64,000 nt of DNA from Spongiibacter thalassae (GCF_012272835.1 NZ_JAAWWK010000004.1:372001-436000), one strand, 5' to 3'. Positions 19,423 through 28,153 are shown, numbered from the stretch's first letter. Translations and numbers: made by a program. Notes: a model not told the origin generated them from the sequence alone.

Positions 19423-20010
19423 TCAGCTGGCCATGGCCAGGCGGGCCGACTGTCTGGCATTTTCTGCCTCGCCCATATTCAGTCCTTCGGCATAGATAAA
19501 GTGGAGATTGCTTATGCCAAACAGTCCAAAAATATGGCGGACATAGGGGGTTTGGGTATCCATTTCGGTACCCTGGTACTGTCCTCCACGGGCGGCCAAT
19601 ACGGTCACCGGGCGATCCTCAAGTAACCCCACAGGTCCTTTTTCAGTATAGCGAAAGGTTTCGCCAGCCCGCGCAACGTGGTCGATCCAGGCTTTAAAGG
19701 TTGAGGGTACGCCGAGGTTGTACATCGGCAGGCCGATCACGACCTCATCAGCGCTGCGCAATTCATTAATAAGCGCATCGGATTCGTCAACCACCTGCTG
19801 TTGGGCGCGGCTGCGTTGCTCGGGCTCGGTGGTAAAGGCGGTGAACCGTTCGCCGCTCAGGTGGGGAATGGGGTTGGCGTGAAGGTCCCGGTGAGTGACT
19901 TCCAGTTGGTCGCCGCGAGCGCGCCGGGTTGCCAGATACTCGTTGGCCATCTGGCTGGAATGGCTGGACTCGCCGTTAAGGCTGCTGGTGATTAACAGTA
20001 ATTTAGTCAT
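19423..20010 (-). CDS. azoR: FMN-dependent NADH:quinone/azo reductase
   Basis: The 195-residue flavodoxin-like protein matches AzoR: N-terminal ITSSLNGESSHSS binds FMN phosphate, and GLPMYNLGVPSTFKAWID (about 93-110) is the family signature. It reduces quinones, and azo dyes in vitro, in two-electron steps that limit oxidative stress. CAAGGAGCACAAG upstream is a good ribosome site. A LysR-type regulator is divergent 133 bp away, a common arrangement for azoR. Confidence 0.92.
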   Translation of the reverse strand: MTKLLLITSSLNGESSHSSQMANEYLATRRARGDQLEVTHRDLHANPIPHLSGERFTAFTTEPEQRSRAQQQVVDESDALINELRSADEVVIGLPMYNLGVPSTFKAWIDHVARAGETFRYTEKGPVGLLEDRPVTVLAARGGQYQGTEMDTQTPYVRHIFGLFGISNLHFIYAEGLNMGEAENARQSARLAMAS

Positions 20011-20059
20011 CTTGTGCTCCTTGGTAGTGGGCGGATTTGGGCCCCTGTTGCCGTGGAGT

Positions 20060-20126
20060 TAGTTAACTATTGATTAAGTTGTTTAAAAAGCGCAATTTGT
20101 CGCTTTAAAATATCTAAAAATTAGAT
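20060..20126. promoter_or_regulatory. Operator-like palindromes between azoR and the LysR gene
   Basis: Three inverted repeats lie in the 133-bp divergent spacer. They are TAGTTAACTA (20060-20069), AAAGCG/CGCTTT around 8 nt (20087-20106), and ATCTAA-AAA-TTAGAT (20112-20126). The last contains a T-N11-A LysR box at 20113-20125 and lies just before the ribosome site of the LysR gene. Autoregulation plus activation of azoR-pirin is the likely use. Confidence 0.65.
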
Positions 20127-20143
20127 GTATAGGGAGTTGGGGT

Positions 20144-21055
20144 ATGCGTGGACCTCGCACCAGTCTCGATCAATGGCATTGTTTTCTCGCTGTCGTAGAT
20201 GAAGGAAGTTATGCCAGGGCGGCTGAGGCTTTGCACAAAAGCCAGTCGGCGGTGACCTATGCGATCCAGAAGCTGGAGGAGCAGCTCGGGGTGTCAATTT
20301 TTGAGATTCGCGGGCGCAAGGCAGAGCTGACTGAGGCGGGACAGGTAATGTATCGGCGGGGGCGTACATTGCTCGATGAGGCAATGCGCCTGGAGAGTTC
20401 TGCCCAGTCGATCGCGGCGGGTTGGGAGCCTCAATTGAGGATTGTCAGCGACGCCCTGTTTCCGGCCCATGCCATGCTGGACTGCCTGGAGGTGTTGAGC
20501 CGGGATTGCCCGGACACCCGCATCGAGTGTGTGGAAACCGTGTTAAGTGGCGCCGAAGAGGCCCTGCTGGAGCAGCGCTGTGATATCGCCATCACCGGAG
20601 TTGTTCCACCGGGGTTTTTGGGGCGCCCCTTGTTGAGGGTGAAATTTATTGCTGTTGCTCATTGCCAGCACGCCTTGCACCGGCTCGGTCGAGAGTTGGA
20701 GTTTCAGGATTTGCGCCCCTTTCGCCAGGTGGTCGTGCGCGACTCCGGTCAGCGTAAGCGGCGGGACTCGGGTTGGCTGGAGGCGGCGCAACGATTGACG
20801 GTCAGCCGCATGGATATGTCGGTCCGAGCTGTCGCCCGGGGCCTGGGCTTTGCCTGGCTGCCCGAGGTATTTGTGCGGGAGGAATTGCTGAAAGGTGAAT
20901 TGCTGCCCTTGCCGCTGAAGGTTGGAGGAGAGCGGTATGCCGAATTGTTTTTGATTCTGCCGGATCGGGATTGCGCCGGCCCGGCGGCGCTGCGGGCCGA
21001 AGAGTTGCTTATCGCCGCGGCGGCTTCGCTCAGCGCCAGTGGAGTGGGGGCATAA
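20144..21055 (+). CDS. LysR-family transcriptional regulator
   Basis: The 303-residue protein has an N-terminal winged helix-turn-helix (about 8-66, with GSYARAAEALHKSQSAVTYA in the recognition region). A periplasmic-binding-like effector domain follows from about residue 95. GGGAGTTGGGGT precedes the ATG. Its divergent position next to azoR and a T-N11-A palindrome in the spacer suggest it controls azoR and pirin in response to a quinone or electrophile. The effector is inferred, not seen. Confidence 0.92.
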   Translation: MRGPRTSLDQWHCFLAVVDEGSYARAAEALHKSQSAVTYAIQKLEEQLGVSIFEIRGRKAELTEAGQVMYRRGRTLLDEAMRLESSAQSIAAGWEPQLRIVSDALFPAHAMLDCLEVLSRDCPDTRIECVETVLSGAEEALLEQRCDIAITGVVPPGFLGRPLLRVKFIAVAHCQHALHRLGRELEFQDLRPFRQVVVRDSGQRKRRDSGWLEAAQRLTVSRMDMSVRAVARGLGFAWLPEVFVREELLKGELLPLPLKVGGERYAELFLILPDRDCAGPAALRAEELLIAAAASLSASGVGA

Positions 21056-21068
21056 AAAACTCAGACAT

Positions 21069-21101
21069 AAAAAAGGGCGCAGGACTTTCGTCGCTGCGCC
21101 C
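21069..21101 (-). terminator. Rho-independent terminator of the small secreted protein gene
   Basis: GGGCGCAG (21075-21082) pairs with CTGCGCCC (21094-21101). Read on the minus strand, the stem is followed by six T (21074-21069). It lies 30 bp past the stop of the leftward gene at 21131. An A-run on the other flank would also give a T-run upstream of the stem, so termination of the converging LysR gene is less likely. Confidence 0.75.
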
Positions 21102-21130
21102 AAAAAACCTGGGTGGTTTGTTTAAAAAAT

Positions 21131-21451
21131 CTATCGTGCTGACAGTGTGATCTGCGTGTTGTGAGCCTGTGCCAGGGAGTTGTAGTTGGCGGCAACGCGG
21201 TTCAGGTAATCCACGGCGACGTTGTACAGAAACGGGTCGGAGATGTCTGCACATCTTTCCAGGCGGCTGCTGGCCTTTTCGAGATAACGGTCTACCTGGG
21301 TATGCAGCTCGGCGACCTCTTCGAAGCTGGCTTCACTGGCGGCGGGCATTTTCGGCGCGTTCATAATGGCGGCCATAGAGCATGCGGCGCTGACATTGAA
21401 TGAAAGCAAAAGGCTTGCTGCGGCGAGCAGTAATTTGGCGGCGTGTGGCAT
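21131..21451 (-). CDS. Small secreted protein of unknown function
   Basis: The 106-residue precursor has a clear signal peptide (residues 1-22, cleavage after VSA). The mature helical protein of about 84 residues has two cysteines (one near the mature N-terminus, one in ERCAD) that may pair. The pattern SFEEVAELHTQVDRYLEKA looks amphipathic or coiled coil. No family is recognised. Upstream (21452-21686) is an AT-rich promoter-bearing stretch, and a good terminator follows, so it is probably expressed as its own unit. Confidence 0.7.
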   Translation of the reverse strand: MPHAAKLLLAAASLLLSFNVSAACSMAAIMNAPKMPAASEASFEEVAELHTQVDRYLEKASSRLERCADISDPFLYNVAVDYLNRVAANYNSLAQAHNTQITLSAR

Positions 21452-21686
21452 TTGTCATACTCCATAACTGACAGTTTTGCGCTTTGTGTTGAGGATGATA
21501 CCAAAATACACACCTAATGCTAGAAGTTTTTTGTTGTGATGCAATAAATTTTGTGTTCTCGCGCGGGTTTGGTTGGTGTTTTATATTGGTATTAGTATAT
21601 AAAACAAAGAGTTAGTAAAATTTTGGTGATTTGGGTTTTATACTTTGCACGGTGTCGTCAGAGTGTTACTTAGGTGTGTTTGGGTG

Positions 21687-23018
21687 TTACTTGCAAGCGG
21701 CTTCCCATCGGGCTTCCCGTAACAGTCGACGAAATGCCCAGGCGAGGGTGAGTCCGCGGCAGGTATTGAAGCAGGCGAACGCGAACCATAGGCCGTGGTT
21801 GCCCCAGTTTTGGGTAAGTGCCCACAGGGGCAGGTAAACGCCAAAAACGCAGAGCAGCATGCTCACTTGCATGGCGCGAGTGCGCATGGCTCCAATAAAG
21901 ATGCCGTCCAGGGTATAGCAGCTGGCGCTGAGAACGGGCAAAACCACCAGCCAGGGATAATAGAGGCTCGCCAGGCCGTAGACCTCGGGCAGGCTGGTCA
22001 TGGCGGAAAGGATTAGCGGTTTGGCGAACAACAGTAAGGCGCTTGCGCCGACCGCGCAGTACAGCGACCAGCGCCAGCACAGCTGACTGGCTTGTTTGAA
22101 TTCCCTGAGATCGCGGTTGGCGTGGGCGCGCCCGACCAAAGCCTCTGCGGCATGGGCGAAGCCGTCCATGCCGTAGGCTGAGGCGAGTACCAGTTGCAAT
22201 AGCAGGGCGTTGGCGGCGAGTATGGTTTCGCCAAGGGCGGCACCCTGGGCGGTAAAGAATGAAAAGCTGAACAGCAGTGCCGTGGTGCGTATGAACAGAT
22301 GAAAATTGCTGCCAAGAAACCGGTGCAGTGATATGCCGAGGGTCAGGCAGCGACGGAGCCCCAGCGCCAGACCGACGCGAAGTGAATGGCGAAGAAAGTA
22401 GCCGGCGAGTAGTAGGCCGCCGACTTCACTGACGGCACTGGCGATGGCGGCGCCCCGGCTGTTCATGTTCAGGGCGACGATAAACACCAGGTCCAGAACA
22501 ATATTCAGGCTATTGGTGGTCACGGCGATATACAGCGCGGCGCGGGTATTCTGTTGGCCGGTCAGCCAGCCGACAGCGGCGTAGGTTGCCATTACCGCCG
22601 GGGCCGAGAGCAAACGAACAGACAGGTACTCCGCGGCCAGCCCGTGCAGGTTGGCGGGGGCGTTCATTAAGGTCAGGCCCCAGCTGCGCAGCGCGGGCGC
22701 ACTGCCTGCTACCATCACTCCAATGACAAGGCCCAGGCAAAGCGCCTTCACCAGCAGGGCGCTGGCCTCCTCGCCCTCGCTTTGCGCGCTGGCCCCGGTC
22801 GTTCCCATGCGCAGGAAGCCAAAGGCCCAGTAGGTAAAGGCCAGCAGGCTGCTGCCCAGGGCGACAGCGCTGAGATAGCGACTGTCGGGCAAGTGGCCGA
22901 GAATCGCGGTGTCCACCAGTCCGAGCATCGGGATTGAGAGATTGGCGAGGATCATCGGCCAGGCCAGTCCCCAAAAGCGTTGGGGCAGCGGTGGGGGTGG
23001 ATTCAGATTTCCGGTCAA
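21687..23018 (-). CDS. MATE-family efflux transporter (DinF-like)
   Basis: The 443-residue inner membrane protein has about 12 hydrophobic segments and the two-lobed MATE layout; lobe 1 begins WPMILANLSIPMLGLVDTAILG. The closest family is DinF, because of the LVDTAILGHL pattern and length. MATE proteins export cationic drugs or metabolites using H+ or Na+. The substrate cannot be predicted. It lies alone, leftward, with the cox promoter region behind it. Confidence 0.9.
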   Translation of the reverse strand: MTGNLNPPPPLPQRFWGLAWPMILANLSIPMLGLVDTAILGHLPDSRYLSAVALGSSLLAFTYWAFGFLRMGTTGASAQSEGEEASALLVKALCLGLVIGVMVAGSAPALRSWGLTLMNAPANLHGLAAEYLSVRLLSAPAVMATYAAVGWLTGQQNTRAALYIAVTTNSLNIVLDLVFIVALNMNSRGAAIASAVSEVGGLLLAGYFLRHSLRVGLALGLRRCLTLGISLHRFLGSNFHLFIRTTALLFSFSFFTAQGAALGETILAANALLLQLVLASAYGMDGFAHAAEALVGRAHANRDLREFKQASQLCWRWSLYCAVGASALLLFAKPLILSAMTSLPEVYGLASLYYPWLVVLPVLSASCYTLDGIFIGAMRTRAMQVSMLLCVFGVYLPLWALTQNWGNHGLWFAFACFNTCRGLTLAWAFRRLLREARWEAACK

Positions 23019-23475
23019 CGGACTGTCCCTGTGGTTGGGCGGGGCAAATTCGAGCTGGTTGCACGCAATTGGTGCCGACTACAGTACTTTTTTTTAGTTC
23101 ATTTTCACAAGCACCTTTCTATATCTAGTGGTTGTTGTGAGCTTCAAACCCCTTAGCTTGTGTAGTTTATGTGAATAAACCCGCCTGATGCCCACACTGC
23201 ATGTGTTTGTGGACTGAATGCGTAGTAGCCTTGCTCCAATTATAAGGTTTATAATTGCGGCGTTTTGTCGCACCCAAAGCTCATTCTACGCGTGCGGGCA
23301 CTGCACAATATAAATGGAGAGGCGTTCGGTGAGCTTCGGTTTGAGGCCCCCGGCAGTCCTCCTGTCCAGTTTCAAAGTCCACTTCGCTAACGCGTTTTCC
23401 GACGGGAAACTATTGTGTTTTGCCTCGCCGCTGATAAGCCGAGGGGTTCTTTAAACTTATACGGAGACACGGGAG
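23019..23475. promoter_or_regulatory. 457-bp non-coding region upstream of the cytochrome oxidase operon
   Basis: This gap must carry the promoter for the cox operon and that of the MATE gene. Its most striking element is an AT-rich inverted repeat, AATTATAA-GGT-TTATAATT, at 23238-23256. The right arm contains TATAAT, so a regulator bound there would cover a possible -10 element. The transcript from that point would have a leader of about 210 nt. A short open frame (23314-23454) is present in the leader but has no ribosome site. Confidence 0.5.
23238..23256. promoter_or_regulatory. Perfect 8-bp inverted repeat, candidate cox operator
   Basis: AATTATAA (23238-23245) and TTATAATT (23249-23256) are perfect complements around GGT. 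A 19-bp symmetric AT-rich site in GC-rich sequence suits a dimeric regulator. It does not match the Fnr/Anr (TTGAT-N4-ATCAA) consensus. The factor is unknown. Confidence 0.5.
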
Positions 23476-24639
23476 ATGTATCAACAAGCGAAACGGCTTT
23501 CCAAGCTGGCGCTTTGTCCTGTGCTGATGCTGCTTAGCCTGCTTAGTACTGGCGCTTGGGCGACCGAGGGAGCCCCACAGCGTTGGCAATTAAATATGAC
23601 GCCTGGCGTTACCGAAGTCGGTGCCAAAATCTACGACCTGCACATGTTTGTATTCTGGGTGTGTGTTGTTGTCGGGATTCTCGTCTTTGGTGTGATGTTC
23701 TACTCGGTATTCGCCTACCGCAAAGAGCGTCATCAGGAGCCTGCCACCTTCCACGAAAATACTCGCGTTGAAATCGCGTGGACTATCGTGCCTTTCCTGC
23801 TGCTGCTGGTTATGGCAGTACCTGCTACCAAAACCTTGATCGAAATCTACGACACCGATGATGCCGATCTCGATGTGTTGGTGACCGGTTATCAGTGGAA
23901 GTGGAAATACGAATACATCAACCCGAATGGCGACAACGTCAGCTTTTTCTCCAACCTGCTGACCGATAAAGCGGAAATCGCTAACAGCGAAGCCAAGGGC
24001 TCCAACTACCTGATCGAGGTAGATGAGCCACTGGTACTGCCCGTCGATAAAAAGGTTCGTTTCCTGGTTACCGCTAACGACGTACTGCACGCCTGGTGGG
24101 TTCCCGCCCTGGCGGTCAAGCGCGACGCGGTTCCCGGATTTATCAACGAAGCGTGGACCAAAGCCACTGAAACCGGTGTATACCGCGGTCAATGTGCGGA
24201 ACTGTGTGGTCGCGACCACGGCTTTATGCCCATCGTGGTTAACGTGGTTGAAGAAGCCGAATACCAGGAATGGATGGCTGGCAAGCAAGCGGAAGCCGCT
24301 GAGCTGAAAGCGCTGATGTCAAAAGAATTCACCATGGATGAGCTGGTTGCTCGCGGCAAGACGGTCTACAACCGTTCCTGTGCGGCGTGTCACGGCCCCG
24401 CGGGTGAAGGCGGCGTTGGCCCAGCCATTGCAGGTAGCGCCATTGCCACCGGCCCGACAAAAGGCCATCTTGATGTGGTCGTCAACGGTGTTCCCGGCAG
24501 TGCGATGCAGGCCTTTGGTGGTCAGTTGAACGAAGTCGATCTTGCGGCCGTTGTTACCTACCAGCGCAATGGGTTTGGCAACAACATGGGTGACATGCTG
24601 CAGCCAATCGATATTTACAAATTCAAGAAAGGTCAGTAG
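23476..24639 (+). CDS. coxB: Cytochrome c oxidase subunit II with fused cytochrome c domain
   Basis: The 387-residue membrane protein has a signal peptide (1-29), two TM helices (about 57-80 and 97-117) and a periplasmic cupredoxin domain. The CuA ligands are visible in DVLHAWW and GQCAELCGRDHGFM. A C-terminal class I cytochrome c domain follows, with heme motif CAACH near 302-306 and a likely axial Met in the last 60 residues. The fusion supplies an extra electron entry site, as in caa3-type oxidases and several Pseudomonas aa3 enzymes. It is the first gene of the cox operon. Confidence 0.95.
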   Translation: MYQQAKRLSKLALCPVLMLLSLLSTGAWATEGAPQRWQLNMTPGVTEVGAKIYDLHMFVFWVCVVVGILVFGVMFYSVFAYRKERHQEPATFHENTRVEIAWTIVPFLLLLVMAVPATKTLIEIYDTDDADLDVLVTGYQWKWKYEYINPNGDNVSFFSNLLTDKAEIANSEAKGSNYLIEVDEPLVLPVDKKVRFLVTANDVLHAWWVPALAVKRDAVPGFINEAWTKATETGVYRGQCAELCGRDHGFMPIVVNVVEEAEYQEWMAGKQAEAAELKALMSKEFTMDELVARGKTVYNRSCAACHGPAGEGGVGPAIAGSAIATGPTKGHLDVVVNGVPGSAMQAFGGQLNEVDLAAVVTYQRNGFGNNMGDMLQPIDIYKFKKGQ

Positions 24640-24650
24640 GAGGATTCACC

Positions 24651-26207
24651 ATGGGTGCTCACGGACCTGCTAAAGGTTTGACCCGGTGGCTAACGACCAC
24701 CAACCACAAAGACATCGGTTCGATGTACTTGTGGTTCAGCTTCGCCATGTTCTTGCTTGGCGGTTCTTTCGCGATGATTATTCGTGCGGAGCTGTTCCAG
24801 CCCGGCCTGCAAATTGTGCAGCCCGAGTTTTTCAATCAGATGACCACCATGCACGGTCTGGTCATGGTTTTCGGTGCCATCATGCCGGCCTTTGTTGGCT
24901 TGGCGAACTGGATGATTCCACTGATGATCGGTGCTCCGGATATGGCTCTGCCCCGGATGAACAACTGGTCGTTCTGGATTCTGCCGCCGACTTTCCTGTT
25001 GCTGGCGTCTACCCTGTTCATGGAAGGTGGTGGTCCTAACTTCGGTTGGACGTTCTACGCGCCGCTGTCGACGACCTATGCCCCGCCAAGTGTGACCTTC
25101 TTTATATTTGCGGTTCACGCCATGGGTATCTCGTCCATCATGGGTTCGATCAACATCATCGCTACCATTGTAAACATGCGCGCTCCCGGCATGACTTACA
25201 TGAAGATGCCGATGTTCGTCTGGACCTGGTTGATTACTGCCTTCCTGCTGGTTGCGGTAATGCCAGTACTGGCCGGTGCGGTCACCATGATGTTGATGGA
25301 TATTCACTTCGGCACCAGCTTCTTTAATGCAGCCGGTGGCGGTGATCCCGTTCTGTTCCAGCACGTGTTCTGGTTCTTCGGTCACCCCGAGGTATACATC
25401 ATCATTCTGCCCGCCTTTGGTGTGGTGTCTGAGGTTATTCCGACCTTCTCGCGCAAGCCGCTGTTCGGTTACGACTCAATGGTTTACGCAACGGCTTCTA
25501 TCGCCTTCCTGTCGTTCATCGTATGGGCTCACCATATGTACACGGTAGGTCTGCCGATTGCCGGTGAGCTGTTCTTTATGTACGCCACCATGCTGATTGC
25601 CGTGCCGACAGCTGCCAAGGTGTTTAACTGGATCACGACCATGTTCAAGGGCTCCATTACCCTTGAAACGCCGATGCTGTTTGCCATCGCGAAGGTATTC
25701 CTGTTCACCGTAGGTGGTTTCTCTGGTCTGATGCTGGCGATTGCGCCCGCTGACTTCCAGTACCACGACAGTTACTTCGTTGTTGCCCACTTCCATTACA
25801 CCATGGTTGCCGGTGCGATCTTCGCCCTGTCCTCAGCCGTGTACTACTGGCTGCCCAAGTGGACTGGCAAGATGTACAACGAGACTATGGGTAAAGCGCA
25901 TTTCTGGATTTCGTTCCTCGGCTTCAACCTGACCTTCTTCCCGCAGCACTTTGTGGGTCTGGCGGGTATGCCGCGTCGTATCCCGGATTACAACCTGATG
26001 TTCGCTGACTTCAACATGATGTCGTCCATCGGTGCGTTTATCTACGGTACCAGCCAACTGCTGTTCCTGTTCAACATCGTGCGGACTATCACCCACGGCA
26101 AGCCGGTTAACAGCGACAAGGTTTGGGACGGTGCAACCACTCTTGAGTGGACAGTACCCAGCCCTGCCCCTTATCACACTTTCAGCACTCCGCCGGAAGT
26201 GAAGTAA
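24651..26207 (+). CDS. coxA: Cytochrome c oxidase subunit I
   Basis: The 518-residue catalytic subunit has 12 TM helices and holds heme a and the heme a3-CuB centre. CuB ligands are seen in GHPEVYI (His and the cross-linked Tyr region) and WAHHMYTVG. VVAHFHYTM carries the heme a3 and heme a histidines. The Glu of GHPEV marks the A1-type D-channel subfamily. The ribosome site AGGAGG lies just before the ATG, 11 bp after coxB. Confidence 0.97.
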   Translation: MGAHGPAKGLTRWLTTTNHKDIGSMYLWFSFAMFLLGGSFAMIIRAELFQPGLQIVQPEFFNQMTTMHGLVMVFGAIMPAFVGLANWMIPLMIGAPDMALPRMNNWSFWILPPTFLLLASTLFMEGGGPNFGWTFYAPLSTTYAPPSVTFFIFAVHAMGISSIMGSINIIATIVNMRAPGMTYMKMPMFVWTWLITAFLLVAVMPVLAGAVTMMLMDIHFGTSFFNAAGGGDPVLFQHVFWFFGHPEVYIIILPAFGVVSEVIPTFSRKPLFGYDSMVYATASIAFLSFIVWAHHMYTVGLPIAGELFFMYATMLIAVPTAAKVFNWITTMFKGSITLETPMLFAIAKVFLFTVGGFSGLMLAIAPADFQYHDSYFVVAHFHYTMVAGAIFALSSAVYYWLPKWTGKMYNETMGKAHFWISFLGFNLTFFPQHFVGLAGMPRRIPDYNLMFADFNMMSSIGAFIYGTSQLLFLFNIVRTITHGKPVNSDKVWDGATTLEWTVPSPAPYHTFSTPPEVK

Positions 26208-26222
26208 GAGGAGTAGCAGGCA

Positions 26223-26786
26223 ATGGCAACGGCGAATAAAAACGTAGCAAAAACCACTGGCAAGCTTCTGGTGCTTTCTGTGGCGATGTTCGCCTTTGCC
26301 ATGTGGGTGATGCCGCCCCTGTACAACGCGTTGTGCGAGGTGCTGGGGATTAACGGTAAGACCAGCGGGCGCTACGAAGTGGTTGAAAGTGCGGTGGATA
26401 CCACTCGCACGGTCAAGGTCCAGTTTGTGGCGCAAAACAATGAAATGATGCCCTGGGAATTTGCACCCAATACCAGTCAGGTAGAAGTGCACCCCGGTGA
26501 GCCAGCTCAGGTGACGTTTTACGCAAAAAACACCCAGAGCCGGTTTATGGTGTCGCAGTCGATACCGAGCCTCGTGCCAAGCCGGGCGGCGGAATACTTC
26601 CACAAAACGGAGTGTTTCTGCTTTAACAACCAGCCATTGGAGGCTGGCGCCGAGGCCGATATGCCGCTGCGCTTCATTGTCGACCGGGATTTGCCCAAGG
26701 ACATCCACGTCATCACCCTGTCCTATACTATTTTTGATGTAACTGAGATGGCGGCCAAGCAGGAATCGCTGGCCGCATCGAACTAG
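26223..26786 (+). CDS. ctaG: Cytochrome c oxidase assembly protein CtaG/Cox11
   Basis: The 187-residue copper chaperone inserts CuB into subunit I. It has one N-terminal TM helix (about 14-36) and a periplasmic immunoglobulin-like domain. The copper-binding ECFCF motif near residues 137-141 is intact. It lies between coxA and coxC as in Pseudomonas and alphaproteobacteria. Confidence 0.95.
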   Translation: MATANKNVAKTTGKLLVLSVAMFAFAMWVMPPLYNALCEVLGINGKTSGRYEVVESAVDTTRTVKVQFVAQNNEMMPWEFAPNTSQVEVHPGEPAQVTFYAKNTQSRFMVSQSIPSLVPSRAAEYFHKTECFCFNNQPLEAGAEADMPLRFIVDRDLPKDIHVITLSYTIFDVTEMAAKQESLAASN

Positions 26787-26826
26787 GAAAGAGATTTTTC
26801 TCAAGCGAGAAAACGGAGACTTAAAC

Positions 26827-27807
26827 ATGGCAGGTCAAAGCAGTGCCGGGCACGAAACCTACTACGTGCCAGAGAAGAGTAGCCTTGCTATCAATGCAAC
26901 TATTGGTTTGATTACCATAGTTTACGGTGCGTCCAGTGTCATCAATGATGCCACCTACCGCCCCGGCGAGGAAACCAACTCAAGTTTTATCCTTTTTGCT
27001 GGTCTGGCTTACATGGCTGCGACCCTGTGGGTGTGGTTCGGAACCGCGATCCGCGAAAACCGTCAGGGCATGAACAGCGCTCAGCTCAAGCACTCCTATG
27101 TGATTGGCATGCAGTGGTTCATTTTCTCTGAGGTGATGTTCTTTGCCGCCTTCTTTGGCGCGTTGTTCTATATCCGCAACCTGTCAGGCCCTTGGCTTGC
27201 TGGTGAAGGCGCTGGTGCGATGAACAGCCTGTTGTGGCCTGGCTTTGAATACAGCTGGCCGCTGATGGATACGCCCCAGGACGCCATTGGTGGTGTGCAG
27301 GCGCAGGCAGCAGCGGGTCATTTAGCCAACAACGGTGAATTTACCGGCCCGGGCAAACACCTGTCCTTCCCTGGCTTTGCCAATATGAGCCACTGGTTGC
27401 CCTTGTACAACACAATCATCCTGCTGACCTCGAGCTTCACCTGTCACATTGCTCACATTGGCATCAAGGAAAACAACCGCAAGAAGTTTAACCTGTGGTT
27501 GGCGATCACCGTTGCTCTGGGTGTGATCTTCCTGTACCTGCAGTACATGGAATACCACGAAGCTCTGTTTGAGTACGGCATCAAGCTGAACAGTGGTGTC
27601 TACGGTACCACCTTCTTCATGCTGACCGGCTTCCACGGTTTCCACGTGGCAATGGGTACCTTTATGCTGTTGGTGCAGCTGGTACGCTCCAAAGCGAAGG
27701 GACACTTCAGCGCCAGCGACCAGTTCGGCTTTGAAGCGTCTTCATGGTACTGGCACTTTGTTGACGTGGTATGGGTATTCCTGTTCCTGTTTGTCTACAT
27801 CCTCTAA
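26827..27807 (+). CDS. coxC: Cytochrome c oxidase subunit III
   Basis: The 326-residue membrane protein has seven TM helices. The family patterns FIFSEVMFFAAFFGA and the C-terminal WYWHFVDVVWVFLF are present. It stabilises subunit I and its proton uptake path. About 55 residues between the helices near residues 120-175 (Gly-, Ala- and Pro-rich) make it somewhat long. A CGGAGAC ribosome site precedes the ATG. The convergent DUF2909 gene follows after 103 bp with a hairpin between them. Confidence 0.95.
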   Translation: MAGQSSAGHETYYVPEKSSLAINATIGLITIVYGASSVINDATYRPGEETNSSFILFAGLAYMAATLWVWFGTAIRENRQGMNSAQLKHSYVIGMQWFIFSEVMFFAAFFGALFYIRNLSGPWLAGEGAGAMNSLLWPGFEYSWPLMDTPQDAIGGVQAQAAAGHLANNGEFTGPGKHLSFPGFANMSHWLPLYNTIILLTSSFTCHIAHIGIKENNRKKFNLWLAITVALGVIFLYLQYMEYHEALFEYGIKLNSGVYGTTFFMLTGFHGFHVAMGTFMLLVQLVRSKAKGHFSASDQFGFEASSWYWHFVDVVWVFLFLFVYIL

Positions 27808-27831
27808 GCCCGGCTTAGAGTGTGCCGAAAA

Positions 27832-27874
27832 CGGCCGGCCCGTTGATTTGCTTGCAAATTAGCGGTTCCGGCCG
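27832..27874. terminator. Hairpin between coxC and the convergent DUF2909 gene
   Basis: CGGCCGG (27832-27838) pairs with CCGGCCG (27868-27874), flanked by AAAA on the left and ATTTT on the right. The 29-nt loop holds a second perfect hairpin ATTTGC-TT-GCAAAT (27846-27859). It fits a bidirectional terminator that could still let some transcripts reach SURF1 and ctaA. Confidence 0.5.
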
Positions 27875-27910
27875 ATTTTGTATCTGTCTGTTTGAGGGTT
27901 CAACAAAACG

Positions 27911-28153
27911 TTATTGATCGTTTTGCAGGGCCTCAGCGTGGCGCTGATCCCAGGGGGCATTGGAGCCGAGTTCGCCGGTATAAATGCCGTAAAGCAGGAA
28001 GCCCATCATTGTTGCCGCAATGGCGAGTCGTACCCCGAGGGAATTCACCGTGCGCATGGTTTTGCCCTGATCTTTCACCAAAAAGAACAGGCCGCTGAAC
28101 AGGCTGATGCACAAGGCGATAAACAGCACAACAATGACGACTTTTATCCACAT
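27911..28153 (-). CDS. DUF2909 family twin-transmembrane protein
   Basis: The 80-residue protein has two TM helices (about 3-25 and 40-60) separated by a short basic loop with KDQGKTMR. It belongs to the DUF2909 family, which is regularly found inside cytochrome oxidase loci. It is on the strand opposite to the oxidase genes, between coxC and SURF1. A role in oxidase assembly or stability is plausible from context only. Confidence 0.82.
   Translation of the reverse strand: MWIKVVIVVLFIALCISLFSGLFFLVKDQGKTMRTVNSLGVRLAIAATMMGFLLYGIYTGELGSNAPWDQRHAEALQNDQ

Noticed and set aside
23314-23454. A 46-codon frame in the coxB leader
   Set aside because: It has an ATG and ends shortly before coxB, but there is no ribosome site, and the peptide has no signal or regulatory codon run. 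Conservation would be needed to accept it.
25833-26828. A 331-codon open frame on the minus strand
   Set aside because: It is antisense to coxA and ctaG and resembles no protein family.
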